From Paenibacillus sp. FSL K6-1330 (GTDB lineage: Bacteria; Bacillota; Bacilli; Paenibacillales; Paenibacillaceae): 64,000 bases of DNA. This document shows, in pieces, positions 8,324 to 15,478 of this stretch. Each line of letters opens with the position of its first letter. Position 1 is the stretch's first letter. Position numbers and translations under genes: made by a program. The DNA lies in contig NZ_CP150269.1 of NCBI RefSeq assembly GCF_037976825.1, positions 1,531,501-1,595,500 on the forward strand, written 5' to 3'. The notes below the pieces were generated by a model. It was given only the letters and a program-made list of their open reading frames with translations, made no database searches and was not told where the DNA came from.

Positions 8324-9322
8324 ATGATGAAAAAAGCGATTGTTTTGGGTGCAACAGGTGGGGTAGGAGCTCCATTAACCGTGGAGCTGGTAAAGCGTGG
8401 GGTCCAAACGGTGGCCTTCGGCCGCTCCTCGACGAAGCTGAATGAGCTGGCGGAGCAGTTGGACCATTCTCCTCTGCTTACGCTGGAAATTGGAGATGCG
8501 TTTAAACCCGAGGATATTCTAAGAGCCGGGGAAGGAGCTGACGTTATTTTTCACAGTGCCAACATTCCCTATCACGAGATGGAGTCCAGGCTGCTGCCGC
8601 TGGGTGAATCGGTCATGACAGCAGCAGAGAAGCTGGGTGCAAAGGTTGTTGTCGTTGATGGAATCTATCCTTATGGTAGACGATTAATGGAAAAGGCGAC
8701 GGAGGATCATCCCAAAAAACCGCATACCCGCAAGGGCAAAGTGAGATTGGCCTACGAGCAATTGTTATTCTCGTCGTGCTGGCATAAGGCAAAGCCTCTT
8801 ATCGTACGGCTTCCCGATTATTACGGTCCCTCTGCGCAGGCATCTTACCTATCGGTAACGATGGAAGCCATTGCGGCAGGCAAACCGACCGCTTTCATCG
8901 GCAATATGAGCGTTCCCCGCGAGTACGTCTATTTGCCCGATGCCGCCCGGATGATTGTGGAGATTGCAACAAGGGAGGAGTCCTATGGGCAGAACTGGCA
9001 TATCCCCGGACCCGGCGTTATTTCAGGTCATGAGCTGGTGCGGATTGCGCAGCAGGCTGCCGGAAAGCGCAAGACTGTGATGCCGCTGGGACGAATTGGG
9101 CTATCTTTGATTGGATTATTCAATCCGGTGATGAAAGAGGTGGTTGAGATGCTGTATTTGACCGAGGAGCCTCTGGTGCTGAGCGGTGAAAAATATGAAC
9201 GCTTGATAGGGCCGATTCAATGGACGCCCCATGAGCAGGCAATTACGGCAACGATGAGGAGTTTAATGGGCAAAGGTGCTCGAGAAGCTGAAGACGCAAA
9301 GGGTAGTGCAGCCATGATATAA
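8324..9322 (+). CDS. NAD-dependent epimerase/dehydratase-family protein (extended SDR)
   Basis: This 332-residue protein begins with the Rossmann nucleotide-binding motif ATGGVGAPL after KAIVLG. It keeps an extended-SDR layout with ANIPYHEMESRLLPLGESV and VVDGIYPYG in place of a strict YxxxK catalytic pair. Such atypical SDRs often act as NAD(P)-binding or NmrA-like proteins, so catalysis is not certain. The start is ATG 8324 or 8327, after AGGGAG. It is probably regulated by the upstream TetR protein. A third operator copy and a terminator follow it. Confidence 0.8.
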   Translation: MMKKAIVLGATGGVGAPLTVELVKRGVQTVAFGRSSTKLNELAEQLDHSPLLTLEIGDAFKPEDILRAGEGADVIFHSANIPYHEMESRLLPLGESVMTAAEKLGAKVVVVDGIYPYGRRLMEKATEDHPKKPHTRKGKVRLAYEQLLFSSCWHKAKPLIVRLPDYYGPSAQASYLSVTMEAIAAGKPTAFIGNMSVPREYVYLPDAARMIVEIATREESYGQNWHIPGPGVISGHELVRIAQQAAGKRKTVMPLGRIGLSLIGLFNPVMKEVVEMLYLTEEPLVLSGEKYERLIGPIQWTPHEQAITATMRSLMGKGAREAEDAKGSAAMI

Positions 9323-9358
9323 CGATACATTACAGATGTTTTTTACGAAAAGTAGTAA

Positions 9359-9373
9359 TTGATCAATCAATAA
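9359..9373 (+). promoter_or_regulatory. TetR-type operator, copy 3 (downstream of the epimerase)
   Basis: TTGATCAATCAATAA is identical to copy 2 over 15 bases but lies after the epimerase stop and just before a terminator. It may mark the start of a lost gene of the same regulon, or serve as a looping site. Confidence 0.55.
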
Positions 9374-9399
9374 TATTGATTGGGATTAAATAGAGGCAG

Positions 9400-9436
9400 A
9401 CACGCTGACTGCGTAGACGGTTGGCGTGTTTTTTTT
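9400..9436 (+). terminator. Terminator after the epimerase gene
   Basis: ACACGC pairs with GCGTGT, with some further pairing inside the loop, followed by eight T. It separates the TetR regulon from the sigma factor operon. Confidence 0.75.
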
Positions 9437-9441
9437 ATGGG

Positions 9442-9459
9442 CTCGAAAAAAATTTCGAG
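9442..9459. repeat. Inverted repeat upstream of the ECF sigma operon
   Basis: CTCGAAA and TTTCGAG are perfect 7-bp arms around AAAA, about 75 bases before the sigma factor start. It may be an operator or part of an autoregulated promoter. No clear sigma-A promoter is seen here. Confidence 0.35.
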
Positions 9460-9532
9460 AATATCCATCAGTTTCATTTGCCCAAACGTTATATTAACAG
9501 AAAAGACAAAACGAAAAGTGAGAGGTTGGCTA

Positions 9533-10000
9533 ATGGAAGTATGTGATCTCTATGAAAATCTGAAGGAGGATGTCCGGCGTTATGCCAGATCCATTGCCAA
9601 GCATGCTTATGAAGCGGATGATCTGGTCCAGGATGCCTTTATGAAGGCCATCAAGGAGCCGAATCTGGCAGCTCTGCCCCTTCACAAGCAAAAGGCCTGG
9701 TTCTTCAGAGTCGTCAAAAATCGCATGATCGATATTAGCCGCCGGGAGAAGCGGCTCGTATCGTGGGAGGATGATCTGGACGTCGCAGAGCTCCCCGTTT
9801 CAAGCCGCAATATTGAAATGACGGAATGGCTCGCCCGTTTGCCGCAATCGCAAAGCGATATCGTGTTTAAGCGCTTTTGGCTCGGGATGTCCAGCCAGGA
9901 AATCGGTGAGCAACTGGGCATGCCGGCAGCCACGGTTCGGTACAAATTGCAAACCGCCATCAAAAAATTGAGAAAACTATGGGAGGAAGATATGAAATGA
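9533..10000 (+). CDS. ECF-type RNA polymerase sigma factor
   Basis: This 155-residue protein has sigma region 2 (YARSIAKHAYEADDLVQDAFMKA, KAWFFRVVKNRMIDISRRE) and region 4 (LPQSQSDIVFKRFWLGMSSQEIGEQLGMPAATVRYKLQTA). ATG 9533 is preferred, with AGAGG about 8 bases upstream; an open frame extends further up but crosses a terminator. The last codons overlap the next gene (ATGAAATGA, start 9997), so the two are translationally coupled. No classical anti-sigma factor with membrane segments follows. Its target promoters are unknown. Confidence 0.85.
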   Translation: MEVCDLYENLKEDVRRYARSIAKHAYEADDLVQDAFMKAIKEPNLAALPLHKQKAWFFRVVKNRMIDISRREKRLVSWEDDLDVAELPVSSRNIEMTEWLARLPQSQSDIVFKRFWLGMSSQEIGEQLGMPAATVRYKLQTAIKKLRKLWEEDMK

Positions 10001-11205
10001 GCAGAATAATCGAGAATGTAGGGATGTTGGATCTTACGCAGGCAACGGAGGAAACCGTAACAAGCATCGAACGGATCGGAAACGTGGGACTTGTAATCTA
10101 CCGGGCAGAGACGGCACATCTGCTCACGCTGTTGAAAAATGCAGGCAATATCGGCAAGACGCTTGAAATTCCGGAGGGGCACCGTTATTACAGCGGTACG
10201 CTGCGATTGGACGAGGAATATTTTCAGCTTCTGGAGCAGCCGGACCGCGTGTTCGTTAACGGCACGGTCATTATCGATAAAGAAGTATCTCTTGAAGTAT
10301 TCCAGAACGGTACGCTGCACCTGGTGGTCAACGGCCAGGTCTATGCTCCCCGGCATCTGGCCGGAGCTGTTACCGCTGCGTTGATCAAAGCGGGGGGAGC
10401 CAGCGCGGAAATACACGCGTATCAATACGAGCCCAGGTTCGAGTCCGGGAAGGTTCAATTGAATAATGCGTATCTGGCCTCCAGCAACGAGCCCATGGAG
10501 CTGGTGTTGAACGGCATAGTTCAACTGGATAAGGAACTGGATATGGAGCAGTTCACGGCCCGAATTGAAAGTATCCGCGTTAACGGCAAGGCGGTTATTC
10601 ATGAACATCAATCTCCTTATTTCTACGAAAAATTGAAAACGATAAACGGCTTGGTCGAGGTGATCCCGGCAGGCTTCGAATATGTAACCAAACCCGTAAG
10701 GCTAAACGCGAGAACCGCTCGGCGCTTTAAAGACCATAAGCTCTACACGAATAAGCCGCTCATTCTCGAGGCGGACGTGACCCGGGATGCCTTCAGCCAG
10801 GCCTTGTCAGAGATACAGTCGACTTCGTTCATCATTTGCAGCGAGGAGATCGAGGATTTGGTTTGGGAGCGCTGTCCCAACCTGAACACGGAAATCGTAA
10901 GTTATGAGCGGCTCTTTGTTTTCATCAACGGCGAGGAGACCTGGTCGAGGGATCAACTGCTGGCTTTGGGGCAGCCGGCTAGCTTTATCGTTGACGGGAC
11001 GCTGACCTTTGACGATGACGTGACTGAGGAAGACATTAAGGCTTCGCTGTCCTCCCTGGATCTTTTCGGCGAAGTCGTTGTAGGGGAAAAAAGAATTAAA
11101 GGCATTTTGTACCCTTACCTTCGAGTAAACAATGGAAGTATCATAGTGAAGGGGACGGAAGAGGCGCTTGCAGGTATTGGTAATGTCGGAATGTTGTCGC
11201 TATAA
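9997..11205 (+). CDS. Uncharacterised repeat protein coupled to the ECF sigma factor
   Basis: This 402-residue protein has no signal peptide or membrane segment, so it should be cytoplasmic. It has recurrent short strands of the type NG.v.lDkE: FVNGTVIIDKEV (about 86-97), VLNGIVQLDKEL (170-181) and FIVDGTLTFDDDV (330-342), suggesting a repetitive beta architecture. The ends echo each other: ENVGMLDL at residues 6-13, IGNVGLVIY at 28-36 and IGNVGMLSL at the extreme C-terminus. ATG 9997 overlaps the sigma factor stop, with GGAGG 10 bases upstream. I do not recognise the family. A partner or regulator of the sigma factor is inferred from coupling only. Confidence 0.7.
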   Translation: MSRIIENVGMLDLTQATEETVTSIERIGNVGLVIYRAETAHLLTLLKNAGNIGKTLEIPEGHRYYSGTLRLDEEYFQLLEQPDRVFVNGTVIIDKEVSLEVFQNGTLHLVVNGQVYAPRHLAGAVTAALIKAGGASAEIHAYQYEPRFESGKVQLNNAYLASSNEPMELVLNGIVQLDKELDMEQFTARIESIRVNGKAVIHEHQSPYFYEKLKTINGLVEVIPAGFEYVTKPVRLNARTARRFKDHKLYTNKPLILEADVTRDAFSQALSEIQSTSFIICSEEIEDLVWERCPNLNTEIVSYERLFVFINGEETWSRDQLLALGQPASFIVDGTLTFDDDVTEEDIKASLSSLDLFGEVVVGEKRIKGILYPYLRVNNGSIIVKGTEEALAGIGNVGMLSL

Positions 11206-11226
11206 AAAGAAATGAGGAATGAAACC

Positions 11227-11424
11227 ATGAATATCAATAATGAAGATATTGCCAAACAGCATGTTCGCGATCTCCGTCAGGAATTGGAACGATGCAGGAT
11301 GGCAACGAAATTGCGATCTAAACGCAATCAAGCGGCCAACACCGCAACGACTGCACGTACAGTCGATGGAAAGTGGAAGTCGCTGCTTAATACCATCATC
11401 ATGATGGGAAGAAGAATGCTCTAA
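11227..11424 (+). CDS. Small basic protein, third gene of the sigma operon
   Basis: This 65-residue protein starts MNINNEDIAKQHVRDLRQEL. It has an amphipathic, charged N-terminal helix, a Thr/Ala-rich middle and a basic C-terminus ending MMGRRML. GAGGA lies about 8 bases before ATG 11227. It follows the 402-residue protein by 21 bases and precedes a strong terminator, so it is probably co-transcribed with the sigma factor. Family unknown; coding is supported by ribosome site and position only. Confidence 0.5.
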   Translation: MNINNEDIAKQHVRDLRQELERCRMATKLRSKRNQAANTATTARTVDGKWKSLLNTIIMMGRRML

Positions 11425-11463
11425 TCGGTTGAGCCGGTTATGGCACCAAACGAATCTATACGA

Positions 11464-11497
11464 ATCGTCGATGCGATAAGCGTCGGCGATTTTTTTA
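11464..11497 (+). terminator. Terminator of the ECF sigma operon
   Basis: ATCGTCGATGC pairs with GCGTCGGCGAT (11 bp with G-T pairs) around GATAA, followed by a run of T. Confidence 0.85.
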
Positions 11498-11500
11498 TTT

Positions 11501-11572
11501 TTAACTACCGATAGTTAAAAAATATTGACACTTCCCATTCTTAGATTTAAAATTCTACCTATCGGTAGTTAA
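11501..11572 (+). promoter_or_regulatory. TetR promoter flanked by two palindromic operators
   Basis: TTGACA (11525-11530) and TAAAAT (11548-11553) are exactly 17 bp apart. TTAACTACCGATAGTTAA (11501-11518) lies just upstream, and CTACCTATCGGTAG followed by TTAA (11555-11572) covers the start site. Both share the core CTACC/TATCGGTAG. The layout is that of an autorepressed TetR gene. Confidence 0.75.
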
Positions 11573-11592
11573 AAAAGGAGTGGGATCATACG

Positions 11593-12210
11593 TTGAAAAA
11601 GAAAGACTTAACCTCGCAGCAGATCGTTGAGGCCGCCATCGGATTGTTTGCGGTTCATGGCATCGAGAAGACCAGCCTTGCGATGATTGCCGGCGAGGTG
11701 GGTATTACGAAACCGTCGATCTACTACCATTTTGCATCCAAGGATGAACTGGTGGAGCGCGTCTTTGATTATATGTTCAGCGATTATCATTTCGATCATT
11801 ATTTCTCCCTGACCGAAATGAACGAGCACAACTTCGCGGAGAAGCTGTACCAAGGGGGATTGCGCATGTTTCCGGAGGAGGAAGAGGCTTTTGTGCCGGT
11901 CATGCGCCTATTGAATGAGTTCATGCTGACCACAAACCGGAGTGCCAATTACGGCCAGCGGGTGATAGCTATGCAGCAATCGTTCCTGGACGGCTTTCGG
12001 GAACTGATGCGGTTAGGAGCAGACTTCGGGATCATTGAGCGGCAGAATGCAGATTCCAAAGCGTATGTTCTGGCACTGGTCATTGATAATGTCACGAGTT
12101 ATATCATGATGGATATTCGATTGGATTACCAAGCGATATGGAGGGAAGCGGTGAACAGTACCCTCAGGAAAGGGGCGGATATACTTGAATCACGGGATGG
12201 AATACAGTGA
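11593..12210 (+). CDS. TetR-family transcriptional regulator
   Basis: This 205-residue protein has a classic TetR N-terminus (TSQQIVEAAIGLFAVHGIEKTSLAMIAGEVGITKPSIYYHFASKDELVERVF) and a helical sensor domain. It uses a TTG start at 11593, with AAGGAG 12 bases upstream; no ATG is better placed. Two palindromes around its promoter suggest autoregulation. The next gene overlaps its 3' end, so the two form one transcription unit. Confidence 0.86.
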   Translation: MKKKDLTSQQIVEAAIGLFAVHGIEKTSLAMIAGEVGITKPSIYYHFASKDELVERVFDYMFSDYHFDHYFSLTEMNEHNFAEKLYQGGLRMFPEEEEAFVPVMRLLNEFMLTTNRSANYGQRVIAMQQSFLDGFRELMRLGADFGIIERQNADSKAYVLALVIDNVTSYIMMDIRLDYQAIWREAVNSTLRKGADILESRDGIQ

Positions 12211-12877
12211 CCTTGGATTATCCTCTTCTGACCGGATCCTGATTTGGGCGGTACCGCCGTTATTAGGCGCGGTTGTCGGCTGGTTTATACCTGCAATCGC
12301 GGATTGGGCAACGGGCCTCGCCTGGGTGCCTTTTCAAGGACCGCTGGAGTTAATCGCATCTATACAAGGACCTTGGGTCGTCATCGTAACCGCTATTCTG
12401 GGCTTGCTTGCGGGCATGGTACTCTCCCATATTGCCATTAAAGAAAGCCTTGCCGTTCGTCTGTCGGATCAAGAGATCAGACTCCGCATGCATGATGCCG
12501 AACAAACGTTTACGAGAGACGAGGTTTCTGCGGTCTTTCTGGATGGCAAGCAGTTGGTCCTGCTGGGCACTGAGGGGCAGGAACTCTACCGGGAGAAACC
12601 CGAAGCCAAGCGGGATGCCTTAGCCGAAGCCTTCAAGCGGCACGGTTACTCCTGGAGAGACCGCGATCCGTTCGCCGATCATTATGTCCGATGGGTTGCC
12701 GATTCGCCGGAACTGACGCCCAGCCTGAACGCGCTCTTCCTGGCACGGAAGAAGGCGATGGAGAACGAGGATAAAGAAGATGCAGCCGATCTGCGCCGGG
12801 AACTATCGAAGCTGGGAATTACGGTACGGGATGACGGAAAAAGACAGTATTGGCGGCAGCACGGCCGCCGGCCCTAA
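12185..12877 (+). CDS. YqeB-like membrane protein
   Basis: This 230-residue protein has two hydrophobic segments near the N-terminus (ILIWAVPPLLGAVVGWFIP and WVVIVTAILGLLAGMVL) and a soluble charged C-terminal domain. It resembles the Bacillus YqeB family, which has no assigned function; that match is from memory. The start could be TTG 12185 or ATG 12197; both overlap the TetR gene, which implies co-translation. A terminator follows at 12937. Confidence 0.7.
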   Translation: MNHGMEYSDLGLSSSDRILIWAVPPLLGAVVGWFIPAIADWATGLAWVPFQGPLELIASIQGPWVVIVTAILGLLAGMVLSHIAIKESLAVRLSDQEIRLRMHDAEQTFTRDEVSAVFLDGKQLVLLGTEGQELYREKPEAKRDALAEAFKRHGYSWRDRDPFADHYVRWVADSPELTPSLNALFLARKKAMENEDKEDAADLRRELSKLGITVRDDGKRQYWRQHGRRP

Positions 12878-12936
12878 CGGCCTTAGGAAGCAGTCGTAAT
12901 TGTCCCGATCATACGCTACACACACTCATCACGCCA

Positions 12937-12967
12937 CCGCCGATGCCGCGATCATCGGCGGTTTTTT
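12937..12967 (+). terminator. Terminator after the TetR/YqeB unit
   Basis: CCGCCGAT pairs with ATCGGCGG, followed by six T. Confidence 0.85.
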
Positions 12968-13118
12968 AATGGATCTTCGCGTCACTGTCGTTTGCCATGA
13001 CATTTATTCCCCCTCTCATCGAACAAAATGACACCTCACCCGCTTAGACGAGCCTGCAGCAAACAATATCCCTCTATCGGCAAGACATCCGGCAGTCCTC
13101 TCTTCCCATGAGAAGTCT

Positions 13119-13137
13119 TACAATGAAAGCGATACCT
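13119..13137 (+). promoter_or_regulatory. -10 box overlapping a cre-like site, glycoside hydrolase gene
   Basis: TACAAT (13119-13124) overlaps ATGAAAGCGATACCT (13123-13137), which fits the CcpA consensus WTGNAANCGNWNNCW. Two other promoters in this cluster (15379 and 18464) carry the same TANNATGAAAGCGR box. Catabolite repression is the likely function. Confidence 0.6.
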
Positions 13138-13155
13138 CAGCGAAGGAGATGTCTT

Positions 13156-14862
13156 ATGAATTTTGATCTGAATATCGTACCTTTCAGCCGAAGAGAGTCC
13201 TTCTTGGCAATTTCCCTCCTGCCCGCGGCAAAGGACCGCAGACCAGGACTTTACCTGCGAACCGTCCGCGGAGGAGATGACAAGTTTGGCGAGGCGTTTC
13301 TGATAGAGCTGCTAAACCGGCAGAGCGAGCCGGTTCCGTTTGAACCTATGGCATCACCCGACAAAATCAGGCTAAAGGCCTCCGATTCGGAGGGTCATGC
13401 GGACATTTGTTTATCGGACTCCCGGACCGTCCGATTCCGCTCGGAAGGCTGCGGCATCCGGCTTACCTTTTTTCCAGCAGCGTATGATTACGCCTATGAG
13501 ACCCATCCGGACAGCTGGGAGGTGAACAGCTTCACGCATGGCTGCCGCTTCATGCTGACCCGGCTTGCAGGCCAGATGGGCATGGAGGTCGAATGGAACG
13601 AGATCAAGAGCTCGCGGGTGACCGCCGACTTCTCCATGGACGCGTTAACCAATATAGCGGAATTTGCGGTAGAGGAGTTCATGACCGTCATGACCCCACG
13701 CAAGGAATGGGAGTCCTTCGACGAGGCGGTTCATAGCGTCCGGGAAGATTATGCCGCATGGCTGAACAACACCCTTACCGTCTCTGAGCGGTGGCAGGAA
13801 GCAAGGGAGCTCGCGGCCTATATTACCTGGTCCTGCGTGGTTCCGGCCGAAGGCTGTCTGACCCGCCCAGCCATGTATATGTCCAAGAATTGGATGACCA
13901 ACATCTGGAGCTGGGACAACTGCTTTAACGCGATGGCCCTCGTGCGGCATCAGCCGGAGCTGGCCTGGGATCAGTTCATGATCTTTTTTGACCGGCAGGA
14001 TGAGAGCGGCCTGATCCCTGACTTCGTGAACGATAAATACGAGCTTTGGAATTGCAACAAACCACCGATTCACGGCTGGACACTGGCCTGGATGATGCGT
14101 CGGACCGATTTCATTAAGGAGACCCAACTGCGCGAGGTCTATGGCCCGTTATCCAAATGGACGGAGTGGTGGTTCACGCACCGGGACCATGACGGCGACG
14201 GCATTCCCCAGTACAACCACGGCAACGATTCAGGCTGGGACAACAGCACGGCGTTTAATAACGGCATTCCCGTCGAGAGCCCTGATCTTGCCGCCTATCT
14301 CATTATTCAGATGGAGACGCTGGCCGAAATCGCAGGTTTGCTGGGCCTGACCGAGGAGTCGAGCCAATGGAGACAGAGAGCGGACGATACGCTGGAGCGT
14401 TTGATTCGACACTTCTGGAAGGATGGCCGGTTCACGGCCTGCCGCTCGGGAACGCATGAGGTATCCGAGGGAGACAGCTTGCTGCTGTTCGTTCCCATCC
14501 TGCTGGGAAGACGCCTTCCCGAGTTTATTCGCAAGGCTCTACTGGAAGGACTTCGGGATGAAAGCCGATTCCTGACAAGCAACGGCTGGGCTACCGAGAG
14601 CGTAAGCAGCCGCTATTATAAGGCGGACGGATATTGGCGCGGGCCGATCTGGGCTCCTTCCACGATGCTGCTGGTCGAAGGGGTAGCGGCAGCTGGGGAT
14701 ATGGAGCTGGCGACGGAGATTGCGCAGCGGTACTGCCGGATGGTCAGTCTCAGCGGCATGGCCGAGAATTTTGATGCCCTGACCGGAGCGGGGCTTCGTG
14801 ATCGGGCGTTCACCTGGACCTCCAGCGTATTTTTGATTCTTGGACATGAATACACCCTATAA
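13156..14862 (+). CDS. GH63/MGH1-like glycoside hydrolase (alpha/alpha-toroid)
   Basis: This 568-residue protein has no signal peptide, so it should act in the cytoplasm on imported oligosaccharide. An N-terminal beta-rich part of about 200 residues is followed by an (alpha/alpha)6-barrel-type region with NIWSWDNCFNAMAL, HGWTLAWMMRR, NHGNDSGWDNST and AENFDALTGAGLRDRAFTW, all typical of GH63, trehalase and amylo-1,6-glucosidase-like enzymes. The Asp in SGWDNST is the probable catalytic acid. AAGGAG (13143-13148) fixes ATG 13156. The substrate is an alpha-linked glucoside or mannoside by family, not determined here. The stop codon coincides with the edge of an intergenic repeat. Confidence 0.8.
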   Translation: MNFDLNIVPFSRRESFLAISLLPAAKDRRPGLYLRTVRGGDDKFGEAFLIELLNRQSEPVPFEPMASPDKIRLKASDSEGHADICLSDSRTVRFRSEGCGIRLTFFPAAYDYAYETHPDSWEVNSFTHGCRFMLTRLAGQMGMEVEWNEIKSSRVTADFSMDALTNIAEFAVEEFMTVMTPRKEWESFDEAVHSVREDYAAWLNNTLTVSERWQEARELAAYITWSCVVPAEGCLTRPAMYMSKNWMTNIWSWDNCFNAMALVRHQPELAWDQFMIFFDRQDESGLIPDFVNDKYELWNCNKPPIHGWTLAWMMRRTDFIKETQLREVYGPLSKWTEWWFTHRDHDGDGIPQYNHGNDSGWDNSTAFNNGIPVESPDLAAYLIIQMETLAEIAGLLGLTEESSQWRQRADDTLERLIRHFWKDGRFTACRSGTHEVSEGDSLLLFVPILLGRRLPEFIRKALLEGLRDESRFLTSNGWATESVSSRYYKADGYWRGPIWAPSTMLLVEGVAAAGDMELATEIAQRYCRMVSLSGMAENFDALTGAGLRDRAFTWTSSVFLILGHEYTL

Positions 14863-15264
14863 GTGCGTGTTCAAAAAGGTCGATTTTCAGCACCGAAGCT
14901 TATGCTTCCGATGTGCGTTTTTTCAAAACGCTTCAGTTGGATGAAGCTAGGGACGTCAGGAGCGGAGCTACACGTTTTCGCAGAAAACGCCTTCGAAAGC
15001 ATCTGCTGTTTTGGGTACGTGAGCACCTGAAATGTTTCCGCAGGAAACATACTTCGGAAGCATCTGCTTAGTCCCGGCTGAATTCAAGATTCGATGCCGA
15101 GCTGCTTCCTGATTCGCTTCGTGTTAGATATAGAATTTATTCGTTATCAGCAGAGCTGATGAAATTCTATATCGCAAGAAAACCTACTTTTGAATCGCGG
15201 TCGCTCATCCTTGATTGGCCTCGATTGGTTTTCTTATCAAAAGCGGACTTTTTGAACAACCTCT
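14863..15264. repeat. Long form of an intergenic palindromic repeat
   Basis: The element starts AAGTGCGTGTTCAAAAAGG and ends GACTTTTTGAACAACCTCT, so its ends are inverted copies. Inside are hairpins GAAGCTTATGCTTC, CGTTTTCGCAGAAAACG (14973-14989) and ATGTTTCCGCAGGAAACAT (15032-15050). The last two are each followed by a C/A-CTTCG-A/G-AAGCATCTGCT direct repeat. A 12-bp stem GATATAGAATTT/AAATTCTATATC spans 15127-15173. There is no credible reading frame. A 51-bp version with only the two ends occurs at 21700. Confidence 0.75.
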
Positions 15265-15355
15265 ATAACGATGACGGACAAATACTTCTTCCCGGGCTTT
15301 TGCCTTGTGGGGGAGGTGCTTTTTCCGTTTCCTCTCCGTTTCCAGTTGCCGCCTA

Positions 15356-15397
15356 ATTACAAGCCCTTTGTTCGGGTTTATAATGAAAGCGGTATCA
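15356..15397 (+). promoter_or_regulatory. Promoter with overlapping cre site, sensor kinase gene
   Basis: ATTACA (15356-15361) and a perfect TATAAT (15379-15384) are 17 bp apart. TGAAAGCGGTATCA (15384-15397) matches the CcpA consensus TGWNANCGNTNWCA at every position and covers the start site. Confidence 0.7.
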
Positions 15398-15478
15398 CGG
15401 ACGGGTTAGCAGTCCTGCCGCATGGCGAACGAGTGGACGAAAGTTTCACGATACGATACGACAACGGGGAGAGTAACC

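Noticed and set aside
15159..15356. A small open frame inside the long intergenic repeat
   Set aside because: It has no ribosome site, overlaps hairpins of the repeat, and has no protein-like pattern.
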